DNA of 64,000 nucleotides. It comes from Branchiostoma lanceolatum. Lineage: Eukaryota; Chordata; Leptocardii; Amphioxiformes; Branchiostomatidae. The stretch is taken from positions 19,771,142-19,835,141 of the forward strand of contig NC_089722.1 in NCBI RefSeq assembly GCF_035083965.1. The letters run 5' to 3'. Each line of letters opens with the position of its first letter. The stretch's first letter is position 1. The notes below the pieces were generated by a model that worked only from the letters and a program-made list of their open reading frames with translations, did no database searches and was not told the DNA's origin. Made by a program: the position numbers and the translations under genes. Shown here in pieces: positions 32,306-44,300 of this stretch.

Positions 32306-35300
32306 ATGAGGATGCGGGGAGTGCAGTTTTTGGCGGGAATTTTGTGTGCTGCCGTGTTTCTTGCGGCCGGGCAGACACCTGTGACACCGCCCGCTGAGTC
32401 ACACACAGGTGAGAAAAATGTAACGCTAATGCTACACGATCCAGCTAACGTTACATGTTATTGTACATATTTACCTTTCCTTCTAATTCTTAAGTTACCA
32501 TTTAATTAGTCCAGCATGTTGCCTTGGTTCAACATGTATTTACTTGTAGCAACGGATTTAGGAGATCAAATGTGTTCAGCTTTCGTTTTCCGTTTTCTTT
32601 TGTGGGCCATGGAATCCGGTATGATGACATCATACTAGAGCGATCGGCGCACCTCTCGAGATTTGACAATACAAATATTTTCTCAAGTTTTCCCATCTAT
32701 TAATACCTCAAACGTAACCAGAGTCAAAGAAACAACAGTCGATCCGTTGATATAGTTATATCAAGAACAGATTTCCACAAGTTCTAGCTATGACAATTTG
32801 TCCTTTAAAAAAAATAGAAGGCTTCAGTTGTCTTAATTACTTAAGGCATATCCGGTTCTGAGGCCTGGATTGGGTGTCAAGTATCCGTGAAGATAACTTG
32901 TTTTGAAGCCAAAAAGAAATAAGTAATGTCAAATCATCAAATGTCCAAGAAAAATTTATCAACAGATACAAATTTGAAAAAAAGAGAAGATTTTTATTGA
33001 ATTTTCAATGATGTGCTTGCAGTATTATACAGTAAGTTCTATGATATAAATATAGTCTTGATAGGAATCCAAGATATTAAAAAGATTTATCTTATTTTTT
33101 TTGGTACTATTGCCCGAATAGCCCGAGAGTGTGTGAAAAACTACTCCCAAAACACAAGATTGTTTTCTCATGAAGGCATAAGCGTTCCCAAGGGATGCAT
33201 GAATGAAAACTGCTATTGCCAGACAAATCAATTTTCCCAGGCTGAATATGTTGTCTATTAATAAGGTGGGCATAACAACCACACACAAGAAGTAACAAAA
33301 ACAAAACCAGTGTGCACTTGTAGTCCAAAATTTTCCATTCAAATTGAAAAATGCTAGTAAATTAATTGTTATGTTAAAGAAATCATTTGTAATTGCATTT
33401 TTATGGGCAGTGATTTTTGTCCATACATTGTAGTCAGATTTAGTGTAAATGCAAGTCCAGTGATTGCAATCCATAGTTGATGGCAGCAGTGAATAGCTTT
33501 GTCTTTCATGTACTGCATATACTTATTAATACAGCATGAGCATGTGAAGTTGTTCAGCAGGACTCGAGACTAGTTTGATTTTTTTAGGGGGAAAAGATAA
33601 TATAGAAATTCAGGTTCACATGAGAAAATTTGGGTACAAAGTACAAAATATAAAATGAAGTAGAATGTTAGCAAAGCCAAATGCACACATTTACAGCGAC
33701 AGTGTTGCTGTTTCTCTTCAAGGCTTGAATCTGAAATTATATAGCTAACTTCAGTATTTCAAACAGGTCATGCGACACAGGTTTTCTCATTTTTCAACTT
33801 TTCAGACACTTGAATGTCAATAATGCCTATGCTGTATACACACGTTACTAGTAGACAACAGAACCTTTATGTATACGCAAATATTTAGGTGTACCGGTGC
33901 ACCCACAGTCAATATTAGCTCCAACTTTGGGTGCACATTAGATTTGGAGCCCAGGTGAGTGTTCAGAATCTGGATACCGTAGCTAAGGAATGTCACGTCA
34001 ACACTCCTGAATAATAGATGCCTTATTAAACTGCCTATGTCATTTCCTTTTCATGTCCCTATGCAGACTGTGGAGGGAACTTCACCGGCTCTTCTGGCGA
34101 GCTCCTATCCCCTCAGTGGCCACAAGACTACGACAACAACGCTAGTTGTGTCTACCATATCGCTGCGCAACCCAGATATTTCCTAACCCTCAGCGTCAAC
34201 GCCTTCTCGACCGCGGATGCCGAAGACGTTCTAACCATCTACAACGGCATGTCCGCCGGCCCCCCTGACACGATTATCGGCTCTTACAGCGGTCACATGT
34301 TGGGGGCAGGTGATGTCATTAACAGCACAGGCAATCAGCTGTACCTGACCTTCACATCCGATGCTGTTAATGGCACAGGAGGTTTTAACATTACTTACAG
34401 AGGTGAGCGCTGCTGTGATGAAGGTTAAAGTCATGAGGGGATCAGGCTTTTAGCCAGAATTCATCCAAAGGGCATCCAAAAATTGGAGGAGGGTCTCAGG
34501 GACCAGACTGTTCCCTAATGGGCACCTTGCTTTTTGGATTAATAATTACCTGGTAGATTTGTATGTCAATTGATTTGTATGCTGTTTCCGTGTCCAGGTA
34601 TGAGGATAAAACAACGGGGGGATACATGTGTATGTACATGTAATTACAAGTGAAACAGGGTGTTCTCTGGGCGTCCCCTGTAAATGAGGGCATCTAGTTT
34701 CTTTGTTTTCTTTAATTTCTCCCTGCTGCCTAAGTCTGTATTGCATTTCCTAAGGGAATTGGGTGCCAAACGGCTACTTCAGACTCAGAGTGCTAAAGGA
34801 CACCCTGACGCCCTGCTAGCTAACAGCCTCTCAGTCTGAGGGATGGACATGATGGGATGATGTCAGTATTCAAAAATAGCTTGAGCTGATGGATTGTAAT
34901 TATGGGTGTGAGGAGTGCACGTCCTTGTTGCATTAAATCATTACAGTTCAGTAATGTATTGTGGCAAGACTGGGCTTGTTACAGGCAATCAAGAGTGATC
35001 AGTGCTGAATGGCTGATCTACAATGTAATAGGTAACAAAAAAGATAGGAAAGGGAAAATTACCCTGGGAGTCCAGGCACCGTAATCGGATCCCCGCACGC
35101 GCGCCCAAGCTTTCACGGCCCACCCTCCCGCTGCCCCCCGAAGACTGACCCAGCCCCACTCTCCGCTCAGACCCAAACTCCGCTATCCGATTACTCCGCT
35201 ATCCGTGTATGGCTAGCAGACCTTGGGTTTACAGCGGAGAGTGGGGCGGGGTCGGTCTTCGGGGGACAGCGGGAGGGTGGGCCGGGAAAGCTGGGGCGCG

Positions 35301-38300
35301 CGCGCGTTGCTTGGTGGCTAGCCGATATACGGTGCCTGGCCCCCAGGGTAAGGGAAAATAGGCCAAGGAAAGTTTTAATGTGTATAGGCTTGTTTGACAA
35401 GCCATAGACATACCAAATCAATGCACAAAAACGTGGCTACTCATCTATAAGTTCACCTTTACTCGGGGCTGTCTCCAGCTTTGAATTTTTTCTGTCCCAC
35501 TCATTGGTAGAGATCCAATGTTTTACTTTTTGTTGTTAAGTCATTTTCATCGAATTTATGTCATGAAGTTCCCATTTTTGGGACGGACGGGGTGAGTTTT
35601 TTTCCGTCCCGACAAGCAAATTTCTGTCCTGGGATGGAGAAACGGGTCCTGGAGACAACGCTGCCTTTACTGTAATATTTGTTCACAGCACTGGGTTGTC
35701 TGCCGGACCCGTCCCCAGGACGGAAATCTGCTTGTTGAGACCACGGAGGCTTATTCTAACCTCCTTAAGCTTGTTCAGACATACAAAAATTACACCCTGT
35801 CTGTCCAAAATATCTTAGCTGCATGACATGAAAGTTAAAAGATACTTTCCTAAGTTTAAAAAGATGACAACAAAAATCAACAACATGTCAGCTCTCAACA
35901 ATGAGTGGAAGGGAAGCAAGATACAACCCTGATGTGCAGCAGGGCTCGAAATACTGGGTGCATGTGCACCTGTGTGCACCCAAAATTGGAGCTGTGCACC
36001 TGATTTTAACTGTGGGTGCACCAGTGCACCTAGATATTTTTGTAGGCTATAGAGTAAAGGTACTATTGTACACTAGTATACAGAATATTATTGAAATGTA
36101 AGTATCAGAAATAGGAATATGTAACCTTTTGTTGTACTTTATTTGATATATTACTTGTTTGAAATTTTTAAGGTTAGCTATAGAACTACAGATTGAAGTT
36201 CTTAAGAGCGTTAAACTTTATTCTATGTGGAGCACCCCAAATTCTTTCTGTGCACCTAATTTTTTGGGTTGGGTGCACCAGTGCACCTATTTCCAAAAAT
36301 GAATTTCGAGTCCTGTACTGTGACAGATATTTTTGATGTTGACTTGGTCCACACAGCCCAGCCCGTCCCAGCTGTGGCCTGCCCTGACCCAGGAAGCCCA
36401 GATTACGGCAGTCGCGTTGGTGGTGACTTCCGCCCAGGTTCCACCGTACAGTTCTCCTGTGACGACGGATACACCTTGTACGGTAACGCCTCGCTGACCT
36501 GTACCGATGGATCCTGGGATGCTCGCTTGCCTACCTGTAAAGGTAAGACGAAGTGATTTACACCTTTTTGATTACTGTAAATCTTGAAATATTTGCAGTG
36601 GTTTTAGTTTCACGCAATCTGAAAACTTGAACCACAGCGAAAACGTCCCCTTCTCTCATACTGCAAAATTGAATCCCTGCAAAAATAGATTGTTGTATAT
36701 TTTATGAGATGTTATGCGCCCAAATTTTTTCTGTGCAAGGTAGTATTTTTAGGTTAGGTGCTTCACTGCACCTGTTCCCAAAAATGACTTAAGAGGACTG
36801 TTTAGAAATTGAACTTTGTTATAGAATTTCTGGCATCCCCTCTAATTCAATCAATGTCCAGCTTTGATTAACTGCACGTAATATTATGTGTAGTCCTGTA
36901 AATCTTGAAAGGTTTGCCATGGTTTTCTCAATGACCTCTCCACTAATCTTTGAGAAACTACCAATATGCCTTTCCAATGTACTACATGTACTACTGAACT
37001 ACAGAATCGTTTCAACAGCGAACTCAAAACAACGTAAAAATCTCTTTTTCCCCTCTACTTGAATTTACTCACGAAAGTGTTTACCTTACCTTTCTACAGC
37101 GGAGTGTGGAGGAAACATCACCAATGCCACCTCAGGTGTGATCCTCTCACCTGGCTATCCCGACAGGTACACAGCTAACCTGTCCTGCACCTGGAGTCTA
37201 TCTGCACCTGAGGGCACGTTACTCCAACTCATGTTCAACAACTTCTCGCTGGAAGATGGAAAGGACTTCCTCTGTAAGTTGAACGTAGTAATGTATTACT
37301 TTTTTGTAGTAATTGTTTAAACCTGGAACTTAAAAGCATGAACTTAAAACAAGACCACAGTATGTCTAGGACCAAAGATACAAAAATGGAAGTTCTGCTG
37401 CAGTACCATGGTCAACCACCAGGAGGCCTAATATCGACTTTGGCAGTCGGGTCCACAACACCTACATGTACCCACGAACCAAATATCATTACAATCCATC
37501 CAGAGGTTCTTGAGTTATTGTGCCAGACATGCACACACACACACACACACAAAGACACAAAGACATGCATGCATGCATGCATTTTTCATGGAGGTAATTA
37601 TTTAGTCCATGCAAAAATGAATGGATTAACAGTTACGGTAGCTAATTATTTCTGTTGCCCACAGATGCGAATGATGAGAACAGGCCAGATGACCAGCCAG
37701 AGACAACCCTGACCGGTAGTACAGTACCAGCCAACTGGCTAAGCTGGACAAACAACGTGGTGTTACAACTGGTCACTGGTGCAGATGCAGGCATGGGAGG
37801 CTTCTCACTCGCATATGAAAGTAGGTGTCCAATATGAACCCACATTGTCCTATAGCCAGCATCACACAGTCGACTAGCTTCTGCCATACTAGTTGACTTA
37901 ACACTGTAAAGACCTCTTTCTCCGAAGTTCCTTCTGCGAAATTAAGTTCCTCAACAGTAAATGAATTGACTGCCTATTTTTCTTATGATAACAGGCATTC
38001 CAAAAACCTTCTGTCGTGACCCTGGCCCAATTCTCCACGGAGTTAGCACTTCCGCCGAAGTCCTCTACTCCGCGGGACAGTCTGTATCGTACAGCTGTGA
38101 CGCTGGGTACCAGTTGCTAGGCAACACGACCCTCACCTGCCTGCAGGGCAGACAGCGTATCTGGGATGCAGCTCCCCCTGTCTGCTATGGTGAGGAACTG
38201 CAGCATTATTTTGACTCTTGGTGAAGTGCTGCATGTATCCCAGGTTTTTTTCTAGAAAAGTTAAACAATAGGGAGCACACACAGGCGAGGGAGCAAATTC

Positions 38301-41300
38301 TATGTATTTTATGGAAGAATCAATCACCGAGGGAAGTCTGTATGCTGGGGATTAAGCTAAAATCTGAATTCGATAAGAGGGCACTGGGTTGAAACAAGAG
38401 GGCGCAGCGCCCCTATTTCCTGATTTAGATGAACCCCTGTATCCTGTCATAAATATGCAAATAAGATAGTCACAACTATGCAGATATTTACATGTATATG
38501 CTAATCAGATATTCATAAACATGGAATCTCTGCTATCTTTTCTAGAGTTATACTTTTAGCCAGTACTGATTCAGTTAACTGATAAATGTCTGAAAAAGCA
38601 ATAGTGTGCTTGTAACGAAATTTTGCGTCACTTTTACAGCTCCGTGTGGTGGCAACTTGACCTCTGCCTACGGTACGATCGTGTCTCCAACCCATGACCC
38701 GGACAACGCTGTCAGCAGGGACTGTTACTGGCAGGTACATGTGGACGACAGCTCAAGTGTGATCATCATGTTCAACAGGTGATACAGAGCTGTTGTGACT
38801 GTTGTATAAAGTGAAGGCCTCTCAGTACTGTTGTTAAGTGAAGGTGTTCAGCACCAAGGACACGAACAGCTTGTCAATGGAAAGCTTTCAATGTGTTTGT
38901 TATTTTCCATTCATTCTGTTTAACACCATGTTCTATTCATCAAAGTGTATTGAAATGCTTGCACCAATATGTTACACTTTACTTATAGATTTTTTATTGC
39001 ATATCTATGGCATATACTTCCAAAAATATGTCTTACAACCATAAGAATTAATTTTTGACTACTTCATTCACAAAATATCATCTTCATCAGATCTATTGTC
39101 TTAATCTTACACATAAAAATTACCATTATTAATTGTAAGACAATATTGATATCTAAGTGCTGTTAGACAGTTTGATGCCAAACATACATATACCAATATT
39201 AAAACCTTTACATTTTTCTAATACAGCTTTCAGCTCCGAGAGAGTGATGCATACCTGACCATCTTTGATGGTGGAGACATTGCTGCAGCTCCCCTTGCAA
39301 ACTTCAGCAGTACTGCTGCCTCGGCAGATGTGTACAGTACAGATAGCCAAGTTCTCTTCCTTTTCCACCATGGAGCCACAGACAGCTATGGCAACTTCAG
39401 TCTCACTTATTTTGGTGAGATGATTATGGCAAAATTTCTACTATGCTCTAAAGTCATTGATTTTTACCGTAGAGGGAAAAAAGAGGTTTTTGCTGGGTTT
39501 TGAATTTGAGGTCAAATTTTTGTAGTGCTATCATAGTGATACATCGGAAACGATATTCGTGGTGTCCTGAATTTACGTTCACCGTGAAGACTGAAAAAGA
39601 AACCACCACAAACATTTCAAGATTGACAGTAACTATGTCAAAAGGGCCACATTGTGCACAAATGCAGTTACATGTATGCCTATTAGTCATCACTTCAGCT
39701 TTGAAGTGTCACACACTTTTCTGACTATCCATGGAACACATAGTATCTCTAACCTCCAAGAAAAACCACAAAAATAAGCCTTGTCAAAGGTATGCAAAAT
39801 ATGATAACGAATGATAGGAGCACATGCTTATAGTGTACTAATGCAGTATGTCTGTTCAAGATATCATGATACCATGACTTTTATGTGAGTCTCCAACTAT
39901 CAAGCATATCTACATATCTACACAGCACAGAAGAAGCATTGCCCAGACCCAGGCACTGTGAACAACAGCCAGAGATCTGGGGATGACTTCAGCGTTCGCT
40001 CCTCTGTCAACTACACCTGTGACGAAGGCTACGATCTCGAGGGCCAAGGGACAATTGTGTGCAAGCCTGGGAACCCACCCACATGGGACTACCCAAAACC
40101 CAGATGTGTGCTAGGTGGGTCATTGGTCACGTTACAAAAGGGGATACTGTAGATATGATAATTTTTGCAGTAGAAAGAGACAGAAGGTTTTCATTTTTGT
40201 TAGTTCGTGATTGAAACAATTCAGTAGTAATAACCTGTACTAGGCGTGTAGTAATCCAGTAATACATGTAATTGGAAACACTTATTTGGGATGTCTCAAA
40301 TTCTGCAAAAATAAAACTACCACAAACATTTACAGAATCATTTTGAAAGGAAAGAAACGATAACAATCATGGAATATGATTGACCAACTAAAGTTTCCAA
40401 ACTTTTTGTGTAGAAGTTAGAATTATTCAAGAATTTATCAGAAAAAAAATCTACTTTTCACAGAGAAGTCATGTACCATCATTTGCTAGTGTATTTAACA
40501 CATCAGCTTTTTTTTGTTCTACCCCAGTTAAAGAGTGTGATGACCCAGGCACACCGGAGAACGGACAGCGGGACTCGGATGACTTCAGTGTGGGGGCCTC
40601 CGTGTCGTACAGCTGTCCCCAGGGGTACCAGCTAACCGGGGAGACAACTCTGACCTGCAGGCGTAGCCCAGGATCCAGGCCGAAGTGGGACTACCAGAGA
40701 CCAGTGTGTGAAGGTCAGTTTGTTTATTTGTTTGTCTGTTTGTTTGTTTTGTACAAGCTGCGTAACGCCAGACTGTAAGGTTTGATTCACTCATACTGGA
40801 ATGGACCCCTACTCTTTGTGATAAGTGCGGTAGGATCTATATAACGAGCTCGAGGGGTGGACCTTCTCAAACGTTGAATGGTTTGAATTATGCTGTTGGC
40901 AGGCTTTCCCTATAAATACATAGAGGCGATTTAAGTTTGGCACAGGCTCTCTTGCAGCATTAGTTCAAACTGCAGAGAAATCTATACTGTTTTGATGATA
41001 CATCTGTACTTCACACTCCCTGATTTTGTGTCCTGTATTATTGTAAAAGATGATGAAGTGAAAGCATTTCAGTACTGTTGTTAAGTGACGGCATTCAGCA
41101 CCAAGGACAAGAACTTCTTGTGAATGGAAAGGCTAGCAACAGTTTGGTCATTTCAATTTATTCTCTACAGTGTGAGAATGTTGGCATGTATTAATCATTG
41201 ACAATTGTAGCTGTGGTCTTCCTAATATTCCACATTTTCCTGACAGAGGCTCCCATTCAGCTATGCATTCCTCCACTGTGGAACGTACACCCCTAGAACC

Positions 41301-44300
41301 CACCACTACTTTATTACCAGGGGCCTTCAACTTTGACACCCAAAGTGTATCACACTGCACATGTGCACTTCAAGCTGTGGAGTAGCTTATTGTTGAAGTA
41401 ATTTTGATCATTCTGTATATTTTCTCCACAGAGGTTCCAATCCAGCTGTGCCATGACCCTGCGTTCCTCCACTATGGAACGTACACCCCTAGAACCCACC
41501 ACTACTTTGTGGGCTCTGTTGTGACCTTCTCCTGTGACTCAGGCTACATGCTGAAGGGTAACACGACCCTGGTTTGTATCATGGGCGACTCACGTCTCGC
41601 CAAGCCACGCTGGAGTAACGCGTACCCAACGTGTGAAAGTAAGTGCAGCAGTAATTACGATTTCACATGCATGATTCACGTCTATTTAATTTTTCGGTTC
41701 TCGGACATCTTTTGCATTCCAATACCTGTTGTATTTTTACTGTTTTGTTTTTGGTTGGTAATCAACAATCAATTCATATTGAATTTCATATTCCGCTACA
41801 TACGGAAAAGAAATCAACCCCAACTATAACTGTTGTAGATTATAAATAGCACTAGTTGAAGACTTTCATTTCACTTTATGTTGATTTCATTATTGTATAC
41901 TATACCCTACTATCATAATTATCTCCTTTCCGTTCATGCTTGCAATTAGCCTTCAGGCATGGATTTGCAATAAAGTAATGAATATTAATGATTAACTATC
42001 GATGTAGGCAGCAAATGTTCTGTAACAATGTATAACTATAAGTCACATTGTGTAATACTCCTTGAGTATGTGTAATATGTGACATTTTGATTGAAACCAC
42101 AATTCTGTCTAACTATGGCTGCAACTGACAGCAACAAGACTAACAACAACCATGAACATCACTGCTTATACACCGCTAAATCACTGCACGGTTGTGTCTG
42201 TGAAGCCCCTGTCACATTTAGAACCATCCCACGACTTTGCTCCTGACCATTCTCCTTAACCAAAGCTGGCGCTGGGTTGGGAGTAGCATGGAATATGTGC
42301 TATCAGTATCATAGCTCCAGTTCACTCCTCTGATTGCATCCAACCACTATATGAATTTTCAGCCTTTGATTTGTCAAAATTCATAATTGGCTGCAGCGGA
42401 TGACTTTTAAAGACTGACAGAAGGCAACCACAGGTGACCATGCTCACAACTAACTCCCAATCATAGTCTAGAGAAGATTGGGAGGCCATGGCCTATGTGT
42501 GACAGGGGCTTAATACAGAACCCATTGTTCATATAATGCATGGAATATGTTCCATTTTTTTTGCATTTTCCTTCGTAGAGCCAAGCTGCAGCCTATACAG
42601 TATACTCTGGTGAGGCTCTGCTGAACCGGGCTGAGGTTTCCAAATTTCGTGTGCATGGCCATGAACCATCTGCCAGCCAATTAGAGAATCGGGGCTTTAC
42701 CTAAAGAAAACATCTTATATAGCTATAGGTGAATCTCTGATTGGCTGACAGTTGGTAACTGGCACACCTACAAAAGTGGAAACCTCAGCCCAGTTTAGCT
42801 GAGCCAAGGTATATTCTATAGGTAGAGAGCGAGGCTCTGTGCAGGAAAATGCATCTTTCCCTACTAAGACCCCGTTCACACTCATTTTTTTTCAATCGCG
42901 ATTGAAGTATAATCGCGATTGTTCGATCCGATCGCGATTGAACGCAAAGAAACTTTTGCGTTCACACTGCTTTTCGCCAAGTGGATTAAAGTACGCCGTG
43001 ATCCAATCGCGATTGATTATTTATGCCCGTTCAAACCCGTGATCCGCCATGCCATCGGCGATCATCTGGTAAATGTCCCTCTTTCGGTGACATTTCCCCA
43101 GTTTGGTCTGCACCTCCTCTCTCCCCCAGATTGCGATGAGGACCCTGGTCTCCTCATCGCGCCACCTGCCACCAGCTTAAGTTGCTGACGGAGTTTTATC
43201 CTTCTTCTTGGGCATTGTTGACGATGAAAAAATTGTTGTTGTTGTAAGAGAGCGATCTGACGTGTTTGGCTTGGGTTTGTTTTCCCGCGCGATGCGAACT
43301 ATGACCCCACGTACCCGAATGTATGACCTCCCACCCCCGGAACCAGCCGAAATCCCCGCCGATCGCGATGGAGTGAATCGTAGTTGTGTTCACACTCAAA
43401 ATTTGATAGGATTGGATTGGATCCGATCGCGATTAATCCTCTCAAACTACCTCCGGAGGTAGTTACAATCCAATCGCGATTGGATCGTTTTGGATCGTTC
43501 CAATCGCGATTGGGAGCGTTCACACTGAAAAAATCAATCGCGATCGGATCGATTCAATCGCGATTATACTTCAATCGCGATTGAAAAAAACGAGTGTGAA
43601 CGGGGTCTAATACTTCCCCACCCATCCATCCTTCCCCTCATAGAAGCCCAGGTGAAGACCAGCAGTGCCAGCTCTGGCGGCAATGCGGCCCTGGGTGTTA
43701 GCCTGTTTGTGGTGCTAGCGTTACTGGGAGTTGGTGGTGTGGTTGCTTACAAATGGAGGTGAGGAAAACAAAACTAACAAACAAACAAACAACTAACTTC
43801 ACAAGCTGCATCTTCAACAGACACTCTTTGGCCATTACTGTATCTACTGTAAATGCAGAAATGTTTGCGGTGGTTTTATGTTCGTGGTTTTCGTGGTGAA
43901 CTCTTTCGTTGCCACAAACTTAAAACAATCCCGAAAAATCGTTCCATTGTTTGACTGTAGCGCTACTATTGTTTCAAACTCAAAACTACTACGAACACTC
44001 CATGTTCTCATTACCGCAAAATTAAATCCCCGCAAACATTTATGCATTAACAGTAATTCAATTCTAAGAATCCAGGTTGTTTACTTACTCCACAGTTCTC
44101 GCTCACTCTGGGTATGTAAATGAAGGTATCCGTGCAGTGAGTGTCACGGTAATCTTTGTAGTGGCTCTGGGAGGTCTCTGCATTGGTTACAAGAAGGTCC
44201 TAAGGTAAGAAAGCTGTCTTAAAGGAAACCAAAAGATAAGGTTCAAAAGTCTACATTTTATTTGTTAAATGTACCCCCAAACTCTGAAGTTCCTACCGGT

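Noticed and set aside
33025-33474. 149-codon minus-strand frame with hydrophobic stretches
   Set aside because: Lies in SEZ6-like intron 1, AT-rich DNA that yields hydrophobic residues by composition; no family features.
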